This document shows positions 23,314 to 37,485 of a stretch of DNA of 51,553 nt, one piece after another. The stretch's first letter is position 1. Each line of letters begins with the position of its first letter. The stretch comes from a bacterium (GTDB lineage: Bacteria; Krumholzibacteriota; Krumholzibacteriia; LZORAL124-64-63), in contig JAHIYU010000126.1 of assembly GCA_018814885.1 (NCBI GenBank), positions 1-51,553 on the forward strand. The letters are read 5' to 3'. The notes beneath the pieces were generated by a model. It was not told the DNA's origin, did no database searches, and worked only from the letters and a program-made list of their open reading frames with translations. The position numbers were made by a program, and so were the translations under genes.

Positions 23314-25201
23314 CGTGCTGCTGAACGTGGGCTGCGGCGACGAGCCGCTGCCCGGTTTCGTGAATCTCGATCTCGGCCGCGACGCCGACCTCGCGCTGGA
23401 CGTGCGGCGCGGTCTGCCCTGCGCCGACAACACGGTCGACGCGATCCACAGCGAACACTTCATCGAACACCTGACGCAGGCCGAACTGATGTCCTTCCTG
23501 CGCGAGTGCCGCCGCGTCCTGGTACCCGGCGGCGTCATGCGCGTCTCCACGCCGGACCTGGCGGAGATGGTCCGCTGCTACCTCGCCGACGACTGGCTCG
23601 CGCGTTGCGGCCTGAAGGCCCACGGCTACGACTGGCTGGCGAATCCCTGCGAGATGCTGAACGTCGGCATGCGCGACTGGGACCACAAATGGGTGGTCGA
23701 CGAGCGGGAACTGACGCGCCTGGCCGACCTGGCCGGTCTCGCGTCCCTGGGCAGGCGCGAGTCCGGCGCCAGCGACCGGCCCCACCTGCGGGGGCTCGAA
23801 ACGCGCGCGGGAGCGCACCTGATCATGGAATTCCGCAAGCCGCCCCCGGCGGACGGGTGCCCGGTGCCGCTGGTGAGCGTCCTGATCCCCGCCTACAACC
23901 CGCGCTTCTTCGCCGAGGCCCTGGACAGCGCCTGCCGCCAGACCTGGTCGAACCTGGAGATCCTGGTCGGCGACGACAGCGGCGGTCCCGAGATCGAACG
24001 GCTCGCGCTGGCGCGCATGTCCGCCGATCCGCGCATCTTCTACCACCGCAACCCCGGGAACCTGGGCGAGGCCGAGAACTATCGCGAGCTGCTCGCGCGC
24101 GCCCGGGGCGAATACGTCAAGTGCCTGGCCGACGACGACCTGCTGGAGCCGTCCTGCGTCGAGGTCATGGCGGACGTCCTGGCGCGCCACCACGACGTCA
24201 GCCTGGTGTCGGCCTACCGGAAGCTGATCGACGAGCGGGGAGAGGTCCTGCCGGACACCTTCAACAAGCCGCTGGCCGAGATCGACGTGCGGCTGACGGG
24301 GACCAACGCCGCCATCCTGCTGCTGGCCCGCAAGCAGAACCTGATCGGAGAGCCGACCAGCGCCATGTTCCGCAGACGCGACCTGGCGGCCGTGCGGCCG
24401 TCGCCCATGAGCTTCGCCGGCCGGCGCGCGCCGATGAACGGCGACGTCGCCATGTGGTTGAACCTGTTGAGCAAGGGCGATCTGGTCCTGCTCGCGACGT
24501 CCCTGAGCCGGTTCCGGCAACACGAGGGCCAGTCGTGCCGCATCGAGGAATTCGTGCGGAGGGCGGAAACGGCCTGGAGCTACGTGCGGGAGGACGCTAG
24601 GCGTCTGGGGCTCTGGAAGGGATACGCGCCACCCTGTGGACATGTGGACGCCGCGGAACTGGATCCGGCCGCCGGCGCGACCGCGCCGGAGGTCTCGCTG
24701 CTGGTGCGCGAAGCCGGTGGTCTGCCCGAGCTGCTGTCCGCGCTCTCGGCCCTGGCGCGGGAGGAACTCGCCTACCCGCACGAATATGTCTTCGGCGGGG
24801 CGGGTCCGGATCCTGCAACGCGGACATACCTGGCGCGGGCCGCAGCCGGCGCCGCCAACCTGGTGCTACCGCGCGACAGCACGGGCGATGCGGTGGCCGC
24901 TGCCGTCGGTACGGCGGGCGGTACGTACCTGGTGGTGCTGGAGCCGCGGGAATTGCCGCCGCGAGGCTGGCTCGACGCGACCCTCCGCGCTCTCGCCTCT
25001 CGCGACGATCTGGCGGCCCTTTCGCTCTCGCCGCGCGGGCCGCTGGCGCTGCGCGCCGCCGCCTGGCACTTGACCGGCCTGGAAGACAGCGTCTTCGGCG
25101 CTGCCGACTGGGCGGATGCCGTCGGCGCGCGGATCGAAGCCGCCGGCCTGGTCGCCGAACGCGCCGCATCCGGGGCGGGCGTCGGCGCGGGCGCCCCCTG
25201 A
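23306..25201 (+). CDS. Methyltransferase-glycosyltransferase fusion with a degenerate third domain
   Basis: 631 residues from a GTG at 23306 inside the end of the aminotransferase gene, with GGGAGGCGGC upstream. Residues 1-175 are a class I SAM methyltransferase (VLLNVGCGDEPLPGFVNLDL, FIEHLTQAELMSFL, RRVLVPGGVMRVSTPDL). Residues about 188-440 are a GT2 glycosyltransferase (VSVLIPAYNPRFFAEALDSA, ILVGDDSGG, KCLADDDLLEPS with the metal-binding acidic triad). Residues about 452-631 look like another Rossmann-type GT2 core (VSLLVREAGGLPELLSAL, YLVVLEPRELPPRGWLDATL) but lack an acidic DxD motif, so it may be structural. It probably adds and methylates a sugar in the pathway shared with the neighbouring aminotransferase. 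Confidence 0.85.
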   Translation: MADVLLNVGCGDEPLPGFVNLDLGRDADLALDVRRGLPCADNTVDAIHSEHFIEHLTQAELMSFLRECRRVLVPGGVMRVSTPDLAEMVRCYLADDWLARCGLKAHGYDWLANPCEMLNVGMRDWDHKWVVDERELTRLADLAGLASLGRRESGASDRPHLRGLETRAGAHLIMEFRKPPPADGCPVPLVSVLIPAYNPRFFAEALDSACRQTWSNLEILVGDDSGGPEIERLALARMSADPRIFYHRNPGNLGEAENYRELLARARGEYVKCLADDDLLEPSCVEVMADVLARHHDVSLVSAYRKLIDERGEVLPDTFNKPLAEIDVRLTGTNAAILLLARKQNLIGEPTSAMFRRRDLAAVRPSPMSFAGRRAPMNGDVAMWLNLLSKGDLVLLATSLSRFRQHEGQSCRIEEFVRRAETAWSYVREDARRLGLWKGYAPPCGHVDAAELDPAAGATAPEVSLLVREAGGLPELLSALSALAREELAYPHEYVFGGAGPDPATRTYLARAAAGAANLVLPRDSTGDAVAAAVGTAGGTYLVVLEPRELPPRGWLDATLRALASRDDLAALSLSPRGPLALRAAAWHLTGLEDSVFGAADWADAVGARIEAAGLVAERAASGAGVGAGAP

Positions 25202-25231
25202 TCCCTGCCCGTCGATTCCGAGATTATTCTC

Positions 25232-25259
25232 TTGTCACGCCGGGATTTCGCACTATCTT
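25232..25259 (+). promoter_or_regulatory. Strong candidate promoter of feoAB
   Basis: TTGTCA at 25232-25237, a 16-nt spacer, TATCTT at 25254-25259, preceded by an AT-rich stretch (GATTATTCTC). Transcription would start near 25266, about 60 nt before feoA. Confidence 0.6.
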
Positions 25260-25273
25260 TGGTTTGCCAACAA

Positions 25274-25291
25274 TTCTTGTACCCTCAAGAA
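25274..25291 (+). promoter_or_regulatory. Candidate operator just downstream of the feoAB promoter
   Basis: Perfect inverted repeat TTCTTG (25274-25279), six bases, CAAGAA (25286-25291), placed about 8-25 nt after the predicted transcription start, where a bound repressor would block feoAB. It matches neither the Fur nor the DtxR consensus that I know, so the regulator is unassigned. Confidence 0.45.
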
Positions 25292-25326
25292 GAGAATCAG
25301 GGTCGCTCGTACCCCAGGACGGTCCC

Positions 25327-25551
25327 ATGACGCTCGATACCTTGCAGGCCGGCGCCTCCGCGAAATTGCTGGACATCGATCCCTGCAACGGCCTCCGCCT
25401 GCGCCTGATGGAAATGGGGCTCACGCCCGGCGCCGACGTCTCGGTGCTCCGGGTAGCTCCCTTCGGCGACCCCATCGAGATCCTGGTGCGCGGTACGCGG
25501 CTGTCCATCCGCAAGCGCGAAGCGGCGCTCATCCGCTGCCGGACGACCTGA
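25327..25551 (+). CDS. feoA: FeoA, ferrous iron transport accessory protein
   Basis: 74 residues forming one SH3-like FeoA domain: LDTLQAGASAKLLDID, the conserved RLRLMEMGLTPGADV segment, then VAPFGDPIEILVRGTRLSIR and REAALIRC. The size is normal for stand-alone FeoA. It binds the FeoB transporter in the cytosol and is needed for ferrous iron uptake. The ATG at 25327 is chosen because an upstream in-frame codon would add a non-homologous 21-residue extension and overlap the inverted repeat. It is followed 17 bp later by feoB in the same operon. No feoC is seen. Confidence 0.95.
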   Translation: MTLDTLQAGASAKLLDIDPCNGLRLRLMEMGLTPGADVSVLRVAPFGDPIEILVRGTRLSIRKREAALIRCRTT

Positions 25552-25568
25552 CCGGCCCGGAGGAATCC

Positions 25569-27716
<2,148 letters not shown>

Positions 27717-27734
27717 CCGGCCTTCGACCGAGGC

Positions 27735-27763
27735 TTGCACCCCGGCCCGCAATCGCCCATCAT
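27735..27763 (+). promoter_or_regulatory. Possible promoter of asnS
   Basis: TTGCAC at 27735-27740, 17 nt, CATCAT at 27758-27763, 45 nt before the ATG. The -35 is fair and the -10 weak. Confidence 0.3.
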
Positions 27764-27807
27764 GTCGTCCATCGTCCGGAACGCACTCGCGACATGGGGT
27801 GAACGAC

Positions 27808-29208
<1,401 letters not shown>

Positions 29209-29211
29209 AAA

Positions 29212-29239
29212 GGCCCCCGCACTACATGGTCCGGGGGCC
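29212..29239. terminator. Bidirectional terminator between asnS and the double glycosyltransferase
   Basis: Perfect 8-bp stem GGCCCCCG (29212-29219) with CGGGGGCC (29232-29239). On the minus strand it is followed by TTTT, serving the gene ending at 29266. On the plus strand the tail is CCTCTCTCG, so termination of asnS is less certain. Confidence 0.75.
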
Positions 29240-29265
29240 CCTCTCTCGTCATTGATGCGACCCGC

Positions 29266-31353
29266 TTAGATCCCGACCGTCTCTTCCGGCTTCGGCGCCG
29301 CCTCGCCGCTGCGCGTCTCGACCCGCTCCGCCAGCTCCTTGCGGATCTCGTCGAGGTTGTAGCGGGCGTCCACGTTCCGGGGCTCGCGGACCAGCAGGTC
29401 CTCCAGCACCGCGCCGGCCTCCCGCGTCCGCTGCTGCTTCCAGAGCGCCACGGCCAGGTCGTTGGCCGCGCGGCTGTCGTCGGCGTTCCAATACAGGGCG
29501 TAGCGGAAGAGGGTCTCCGCGTCGGCGATGCGCCCGGCCCGGAAGAGGTCCTCGCCCTCGCCCAGCCGTTTGGCGAGCTCGGCCGGCGTCGGCTCGATGG
29601 GCATCATGCCGCGCGCGCGCGGCAGGGGATGGTAGTGGAGCACGGGGTTGTGCCCGTCCAGGATGATGCCCTCCAGGTCGAACTTCTCGCCGTAGGCCGT
29701 CTCGGCGGGAATGCCCCACTTCTCCTTGAAGATCTCCCAGTTGGTCTCCAGCGACTTGCGGTAGTCCACCCTGGCGGCTGCGAAGCTGCGGCTGCCGAAG
29801 TGGTGCACGAAGCAGTCCATCGCGATCAGCGTCTGGTAGCCGGCCAGGAAATTGCGCAGGCAGTAGTCGGTGTCCTCGAAGTTGCCGAGGCCGTAGCGCT
29901 CGTCCAGGCCGCCGATGCGCGTCATCACCTCGCGCTTGATCAGCATGCAGAAGCCGACCACCCACAGCGCCGGCTCGTCCTGACCGGCCACCGCGTCGCC
30001 GTGCATCTTGGCGAAGAGATCCAGGTCCTTCAGGGTCTCCGTGTCGTAGCCGACCTTGGGCAGCTTCTGCACCCCGGTGATGCTGTTGGTGACAGGCCCG
30101 ACCACGCCCGCCTGGGGATGGGCCTCGGCGCAGGCGATCAGCTTGTCGAGCCACCCTGCGGTGACCACCACGTCGCTGTTGAGCAGCACCAGGTAGTCGC
30201 CGCCGGCGCGGGCGAGACCGATGTTGTTGCCGGCCGCGTAGCCGAGGTTCTCCTGGTTGTAGACGGCCCGGCAGCGGTCCTCGCGCGCGGCCAGCTCGCG
30301 CAGCCACGCGACGGTGCCGTCGCTGCTGGCGTTGTCCACGAAGACGATCTCGTGGCGGGGATCGGTGTGCTGCAGCAGCGCGTCGGTGCATTGCTTGGTG
30401 TATTCCAGGGCGTTGTGGGTCAGCACGATCACCGACGCCGTGGGCGGGTCCTGGGGACAGGGCGCGGCGTTCTCGAAGCGAACCCGCGGCGGCGCGTAGC
30501 TGCGGATCGAGAAATCCTCCGCGGGCCGCGCCTCCCCCTCGAGGCTCACGTAGTAGTCGGGCTTCGCGCGTCCCCGCCAGCGGCGGTCGAGCCGCTTCTG
30601 ATTCTCGCTCAGACCGGTCCAGCGCTCCCGGCCGCTCTGCGACTCGTGGTGCACGACCACGCTCTCGGGCCGGTAGACCAGACGCCAGCCGGCCTCGCCC
30701 ATCTTGAGGCACATGTCGACGTCCTCGTTGCCGTTCCAGTAGGCCTCGTCGAAGCCGACCACCTGGAAGTAGACGTCGCTGCGCACCATCAGGCAGGCGG
30801 CGGTCAGGGCGCGCATGATCTGGGGCTGGTTGGCGGCCTTGGTGTCGGCGGCCTTGCGGTACAGTACGTGCCGCGCACCGAAGACCTGGCCCTGCGGGCG
30901 GTCCTCGAGCACCAGCGCCACGCCCGCGTGCTGGATGGTCCCGTCGGGGAAGAGCAGCTTGCTGCCGACCGCCCCCACGTAGGGATCGTGATCCAGGGTC
31001 TGGACGAGCGGGGACAGCCAGCCGTCGGTCACCTCGGTATCGTTGTTCAGAAACAGCAGGTAACGGCCCCGGGCGGCGGCGGCGCCCCGGTTGCAGGCGC
31101 GCGCGAAGCCCTGGTTCTCCTCCTGGATCAGGGCCCTGACGAGCCCCTCGGTCTCCAGCTCGCGCAGGTACTCGGCGGTGCCGTCGGTGGACCCGTTATC
31201 CACGACGATGATCTCGTACCGGTCGCCCGGCGTGTGCTTCCAGAGCGCGGCCAGGCATTGCCTGGTCAGCTCCAGCTTGTCGAAGACGGGAATGATGATC
31301 GAGACGTTAAGGTCGTACCGTTTACGAGGTTCTGTCGGCTTGTGGCCGGTCAT
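29266..31353 (-). CDS. Double GT2 glycosyltransferase with C-terminal TPR
   Basis: 695 residues from the ATG at 31353, five bases after GGAGGG. Two complete GT2 domains follow each other: about 15-260 (VSIIIPVFDKLELTRQCL, IIVVDNGSTDGT, LLFLNNDTEV, YWNGNEDVDMCLKM) and about 318-560 (ASVIVLTHNALEYTKQCT, IVFVDNASSDGT, LVLLNSDVVV, GNFEDTDYCLRN). The NND/NSD metal motifs and the late E-D acidic pair match rhamnosyltransferase-like GT2 enzymes of O-antigen or capsule assembly. Residues about 620-690 are TPR-like (GEDLFRAGRIADAETLFRYA). Two active domains suggest alternating or sequential addition of two sugars. Acceptor unknown. Confidence 0.9.
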   Translation of the reverse strand: MTGHKPTEPRKRYDLNVSIIIPVFDKLELTRQCLAALWKHTPGDRYEIIVVDNGSTDGTAEYLRELETEGLVRALIQEENQGFARACNRGAAAARGRYLLFLNNDTEVTDGWLSPLVQTLDHDPYVGAVGSKLLFPDGTIQHAGVALVLEDRPQGQVFGARHVLYRKAADTKAANQPQIMRALTAACLMVRSDVYFQVVGFDEAYWNGNEDVDMCLKMGEAGWRLVYRPESVVVHHESQSGRERWTGLSENQKRLDRRWRGRAKPDYYVSLEGEARPAEDFSIRSYAPPRVRFENAAPCPQDPPTASVIVLTHNALEYTKQCTDALLQHTDPRHEIVFVDNASSDGTVAWLRELAAREDRCRAVYNQENLGYAAGNNIGLARAGGDYLVLLNSDVVVTAGWLDKLIACAEAHPQAGVVGPVTNSITGVQKLPKVGYDTETLKDLDLFAKMHGDAVAGQDEPALWVVGFCMLIKREVMTRIGGLDERYGLGNFEDTDYCLRNFLAGYQTLIAMDCFVHHFGSRSFAAARVDYRKSLETNWEIFKEKWGIPAETAYGEKFDLEGIILDGHNPVLHYHPLPRARGMMPIEPTPAELAKRLGEGEDLFRAGRIADAETLFRYALYWNADDSRAANDLAVALWKQQRTREAGAVLEDLLVREPRNVDARYNLDEIRKELAERVETRSGEAAPKPEETVGI

Positions 31354-31732
31354 GGAATCCCTCCGGGAGTCGTGTTCATGAACGTCGTGACCAGCATCCT
31401 GGTGCAAGATCGCGGCCAGCGCCTTGATGGGGCCGGATGTCCCTGGCTGATGTTAACTGGCCGATTATCAGCGGGTTGAGCCGACATGTCGCCAGGATCG
31501 AGCGTGGAGCAGATTCTCGTTTGTGCGGGAAATGGACACGAGGTGGCCATGATCTGGACAACGCCCCGCTTGGCGGGCGATTGGCGCGGGGACGACGATT
31601 TCCGTAGACTCATTCAATTCGATCCGGACCGGCGACGCGCGGGAAGCCTCGTTTGCAAGCAGATCCCGCTTCTCGTTCCCGCAGAGTCGAGTCGCTGGAG
31701 TCCCGCCGCTCAGGCAAGCAAGGGAGAGGGTC
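31354..31732. other. 379-bp divergent intergenic region
   Basis: I see no convincing gene here. It contains one inverted repeat, GCTGAT (31446-31451) and ATCAGC (31467-31472), around an AT-richer core, a possible operator for either flanking gene. Promoter-like hexamers at sensible spacing were not found on either strand. Confidence 0.35.
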
Positions 31733-32083
31733 ATGAGCAGACCTGGCAAAATCACCGGCGCGTTCATCAGGACGATCCTGGGCCTAGCGATCCTGATGAC
31801 ACCGTCCCAACTGTTCGCGCTGACCTATGCCATCGACGGCCTCGACGACGATCGTGAGGAATGGCACGGGCCGGGCGACCCCGAAGGCGGGGACCGTTAC
31901 CACGGCGACCTGAACATCCTGGACCCCGAAGGGCTGTTGCGGGGCGGAGCCGACGACACGGACCCGCGCGACCCGCGAGGATCGGTGCCGCTGATCAGGC
32001 TGATTCCGCTCGGAGACGGCTATCTGATGATCATCGGGTCCGGGGATGCGCCTGGGGCGTATCCGATCCTGCTCTCTCGCTGA
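31733..32083 (+). CDS. Small secreted protein of unknown function
   Basis: 116 residues. The ATG at 31733 follows GGGAGAGGGTC. A positively charged start and hydrophobic segment (GAFIRTILGLAILM...FA) make a signal peptide with cleavage near residue 30. The mature part is highly acidic and Gly-rich (IDGLDDDREEWHGPGDPEGG, GGADDTDPRDPRG) and ends in short hydrophobic strands (VPLIRLIPLGDGYLMIIG). No family is recognised. It ends 10 bp before the TPR/AAA+ regulator on the same strand, so the two are probably cotranscribed. That places an exported acidic protein in a regulator's operon, possibly as its target or signal partner (inference). Confidence 0.65.
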   Translation: MSRPGKITGAFIRTILGLAILMTPSQLFALTYAIDGLDDDREEWHGPGDPEGGDRYHGDLNILDPEGLLRGGADDTDPRDPRGSVPLIRLIPLGDGYLMIIGSGDAPGAYPILLSR

Positions 32084-32093
32084 GGAGACGGTG

Positions 32094-34559
<2,466 letters not shown>

Positions 34560-34843
34560 GATTCCATCGTGCACCGCGGTGTCCCATCGTCCCGGCGCCG
34601 TGTTGCGCGATGGTACGGTGGGACGGCTTTTGGGACACTTCCGGCCGCGGGGTCCGGGGGCCGATGCCGCTGTTATACCGCCGATATGGAGTAGAATGGG
34701 GGATTCACGAGGGCTTCGTGGCACTATGGCCGGGTTCTTGCACTTTGCGGTTCAGACAGGACACTTCCCCCTTTCGTGTTCTGCGAGTGCAGGTAGGCGA
34801 TCCGGCTGGTGGGGCGGCCGGATCGTCTCGTTGTAGGGTGCCA
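34560..34843. other. Intergenic region rich in inverted and direct repeats
   Basis: No gene is seen. GTGTCCCA (34579-34586) pairs with TGGGACAC (34631-34638). GTCCC (34589-34593) pairs with GGGAC (34620-34624). CCATCG (34584-34589) alternatively pairs with CGATGG (34608-34613). GGACACTTCC occurs twice as a direct repeat (34633-34642 and 34759-34768), and TGCACT/AGTGCA form another long inverted repeat (about 34738-34792). It lies between convergent genes, so these may be termination structures or binding sites. Confidence 0.45.
34799..34824. terminator. Hairpin between convergent regulator and MscS genes
   Basis: Perfect 8-bp stem GATCCGGC (34799-34806) with GCCGGATC (34817-34824), 20 bp beyond the MscS stop. 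No T run follows on either strand, so intrinsic termination is doubtful. Confidence 0.4.
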
Positions 34844-35893
34844 TCAGGTCTTCGGCAACTCCTTGATGTACACGTCCTGCTTCGGATACGGAATCTCCAC
34901 GCCCGCGGCCACCAGCGACTTGTAGACCCGATCGGTGATCCGGTCGACGACCCTGCCGCGGTAGACCGGCTCCGCCACCCAGGCCATCAGCTCTAACTCC
35001 AGCCCCGAATTGCCCAGCCGGCGGAAGCGCACGCGCGGCTGCGGGTCCGGGACCACGTGCGGTACGTCTGCGGCGCATTGCAGCAGCAGCTCGCGCACCC
35101 GGTCCACGTCGCTGCCGTAGGCGACCGAGACCGGCACGCGCACGCGCATCTTCTGGTAGGGCCCGCCGGTCTCGTTGATGATCTTGGCGTTGCCGATGAT
35201 GGCGTTGGGCACGGTCACCTCCACGTCGTCGCGGGTCAGCATGCGCGAGGAGCGCAGGCCGATCTCGGTGACCTGGCCGCGGACCGTGTCGTCGATGACG
35301 ATGTAGTCGCCGATCTTGAAGGGCGCGTCGGCCAGGATGAAGACGCCGGCGAAGAGGTTGGCGAGGGTGTCCTTGGCCGCGAAGCCCACGGCGATGCCGG
35401 CCACGCCGGCCGAGGCCAGCCAGGTCGTCACGTTGATGTGCCAGGCCGCCAGCAGGAAGTAGCAGGCGATCCCGTAGACCAGGACCTTCCAGATCATGAC
35501 GAACAGGGGGAGGGTCTTGGTCTGGATCGCGCCCCGGCCATCCGCGCGGCGGCTCGCCGATTCCAGCAGCATGCCGCCGATGCCGCCCAGCACCACGGCC
35601 CAGACGACGATGCCCAGCGTCTTGAGCACGCCGACGGACACGAGGTGCAGCGGCGATCCGCCGTCCAGCCAGAGCAGCGACCAGGCGATGCCGGCCAGGA
35701 CGATCGTCAGGATGGCGGGGCCGCGCAGGCGCGCCACGATGACGTCGTCGAGACGGGTGTTGCTGCGCCGGCTCAGCCGCACCAGCAACGGGAACGCCGC
35801 CAGCCGGACCACCAGCGCCACGCCCAGCGTGACGGCCAGCCTGAGTGCCGTTGTGACGATGCGTGAATCCAGATCCGCCAGCCAATCCGACAT
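34844..35893 (-). CDS. MscS-family small-conductance mechanosensitive channel
   Basis: 349 residues, starting at the ATG at 35893 with GGAGAAGTGA upstream. Five hydrophobic segments occupy residues about 15-190. The last carries the pore-lining pattern of Gly/Ala packing (ASAGVAGIAVGFAAKDTLANL), followed by the MscS beta domain (DAPFKIGDYIVIDDTVRGQV, RDDVEVTVPNAIIGNAKIIN) and a C-terminal alpha/beta vestibule. It opens under membrane tension to release solutes during osmotic downshock. It has more N-terminal helices than E. coli MscS (286 residues, three helices). It lies 37 bp downstream of a sulfatase-superfamily gene on the same strand and could be cotranscribed. Confidence 0.95.
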   Translation of the reverse strand: MSDWLADLDSRIVTTALRLAVTLGVALVVRLAAFPLLVRLSRRSNTRLDDVIVARLRGPAILTIVLAGIAWSLLWLDGGSPLHLVSVGVLKTLGIVVWAVVLGGIGGMLLESASRRADGRGAIQTKTLPLFVMIWKVLVYGIACYFLLAAWHINVTTWLASAGVAGIAVGFAAKDTLANLFAGVFILADAPFKIGDYIVIDDTVRGQVTEIGLRSSRMLTRDDVEVTVPNAIIGNAKIINETGGPYQKMRVRVPVSVAYGSDVDRVRELLLQCAADVPHVVPDPQPRVRFRRLGNSGLELELMAWVAEPVYRGRVVDRITDRVYKSLVAAGVEIPYPKQDVYIKELPKT

Positions 35894-35930
35894 GAGGTTC
35901 ACTTCTCCGGTTTGAAAGTCCAGCACACGA

Positions 35931-37382
35931 TCAGAGGTAGCCCAGCGCCTGGAGCCTGCGGCGCAACCCCGGCGGGATCTGTATCTCCGAGGGCGCCGCG
36001 TCCCGCTCGCCGGGTCGACCGGCCAGGCGCGCCGCCGCCGCGCTCAACGCGGCGGCCGTCTTGCCCTCCAGCGGCAGCGGTTCGAGTTCCCAGGGATCTT
36101 GCGCGATGCGGTAGAGGGCGGGCCAGGCCCGCGTATCGATGCCTACCTGGTAGGGCACGGCCCCGCCCAGGGTGTCGATGTCTGCGGACGTGGGACCCGG
36201 CACGACGACCGACCACCCGCCGGCGCGCAGCGATACGTAGTTGCGCGACTCGCAGAGTCCCAGCAGCGTCTCGTCCCCGTCGATCTTGACGGTGCGGCGC
36301 TCGCGCGCCTCCGCGTCCGCGACGTTCACGGGACGCCCGATCAGCTCGGGCAGCAGCGAGAAGCCGTCGATGTCGCTACCCGGTTCCACCCCCACGGCGT
36401 CCAGCACCGTGGGCATGATGTCCAGGAAGCTGACCTCGTCCTCGACGATCTTGCCGGCGAAAGCGGGGAAGACCGTGCGGGGCAGCCGCACGATCAAGGG
36501 CACGTCCGTGAGCTGCGGACCCAGCAGGTCGCCGTTGTGACCCCACCGGCCGTGCTCCCAGAACGCCTCGCCGTGGTCGCTGGTGACGATCAGCAGCATG
36601 TTGTCGGCGAGCCCCGCAGCGTCGAGCCGGGCGATGAACCCGCCCAGCAGGTCGTCGGTGTAGAGGATGCCGGCGTCGTAGCGGCCCACGACCTCGACGG
36701 CGATCTCCGGCGGGGCGCCGGTGAGGTAGTTCTGGACCTCCCTCACGCCGCCCATGAACTTGGTGCGGTGGTAGCCCAGGATCTCGCGCAGGTACTTGAT
36801 GGGCGGCTGGTACGGCATGTGGATTTCGTAGGTGTGCAGGAACAGGAACGCGTCCTCGTCGGCGTGGTCGGTGAGCCAGTCCTCGCCGCGCTCGAGGATC
36901 TCGGCCCACTGGAGGTAATCCTCCTCTGACGACCAGAAGGTGTCGAAACCGCGAGCGTGGCCGTACCTCCTCGCCATGTAGGCGCCGCCGGTGAAGGCGG
37001 CGGTCGCGAAACCGGCTTCCCGCAACGGTTCGACCAGGTTCGGGATCTCCGGGGAGACGGCCTGGTTCTCCTTGCGCACGCCGTGCCCCCGCGCATACAG
37101 CCCCGTGAACAGCGAGGTGTGCGAGGGCAACGTCCAGTTGTAGGGAGCGGTCGCCCGCGCGAAGCGGACGCTATCTTCGCACAGCGCGTCCAGGCGCGGA
37201 CTGGTGGGCTGGGGGTATCCATAGCAGCCGAGGTGGTCGGCCCGCAGGCAGTCCAGGGAGACGACCACGACGCGCCTGGGCCCGGGGCCGAACACCGGGC
37301 CGAGGTACTCCGGTTCGGGCCGGGGTCTGGCGCATTGCAGGGTGGTCAGCGCGAGCAGGAAGACGATCGTGTATCTGCGCAT
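35931..37382 (-). CDS. Sulfatase/alkaline-phosphatase superfamily exported hydrolase (copy 1)
   Basis: 483 residues. The N-terminus (RRYTIVFLLALTTLQC) is a signal with a possible but non-canonical lipobox. Metal-binding motifs are VVVVSLDCLRADHLGCYGY and TSDHGEAFWEHG. The position that holds the formylglycine Cys/Ser in true sulfatases (C/S-x-P-S-R) reads WTLPSHTSLFTGLY, i.e. Thr-Leu-Pro-Ser-His. The nucleophile would therefore be Thr, and no formylglycine maturation is needed; phosphatase, phosphotransferase or phosphodiesterase chemistry is as likely as sulfate ester hydrolysis. It probably acts outside the inner membrane. It is the downstream member of a tandem pair of equal length and is followed by the mscS-family gene. 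Confidence 0.88.
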   Translation of the reverse strand: MRRYTIVFLLALTTLQCARPRPEPEYLGPVFGPGPRRVVVVSLDCLRADHLGCYGYPQPTSPRLDALCEDSVRFARATAPYNWTLPSHTSLFTGLYARGHGVRKENQAVSPEIPNLVEPLREAGFATAAFTGGAYMARRYGHARGFDTFWSSEEDYLQWAEILERGEDWLTDHADEDAFLFLHTYEIHMPYQPPIKYLREILGYHRTKFMGGVREVQNYLTGAPPEIAVEVVGRYDAGILYTDDLLGGFIARLDAAGLADNMLLIVTSDHGEAFWEHGRWGHNGDLLGPQLTDVPLIVRLPRTVFPAFAGKIVEDEVSFLDIMPTVLDAVGVEPGSDIDGFSLLPELIGRPVNVADAEARERRTVKIDGDETLLGLCESRNYVSLRAGGWSVVVPGPTSADIDTLGGAVPYQVGIDTRAWPALYRIAQDPWELEPLPLEGKTAAALSAAAARLAGRPGERDAAPSEIQIPPGLRRRLQALGYL

Positions 37383-37476
37383 GTCGTTCTCCGGTGGACG
37401 TCGGAAGCGGTAAAAAAAGGGGGGCGCCGAAGCACCCCCCGAATGGTAAACCCTGCCGTTCGATTTGTCATCTGCC
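37241..37476 (-). repeat. 236-bp direct repeat, copy A (sulfatase copy 1 leader and 5' coding end)
   Basis: Matches 38796-39031 at an offset of 1,555 bp with only two differences that I can find (about 37309 and 37450). It spans the first 47 codons of the gene, the ribosome-binding site and the terminator, and stops before the preceding stop codon. Confidence 0.95.
37412..37440 (-). terminator. Strong intrinsic terminator, 30 nt upstream of sulfatase copy 1
   Basis: Minus strand: GGGGGGTGC, UUCG tetraloop, GCGCCCCCC, then seven T. It lies 46 nt after the stop of copy 2 and only 29 nt before the ATG of copy 1, leaving no room for a promoter in between. Confidence 0.93.
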
Positions 37477-37485
37477 TGCAGGCGA

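Noticed and set aside
31486..31857. Small plus-strand open frame overlapping the secreted-protein gene start
   Set aside because: It has poor codon bias and no ribosome-binding site, and the overlapping frame at 31733 has both a signal peptide and a good site.
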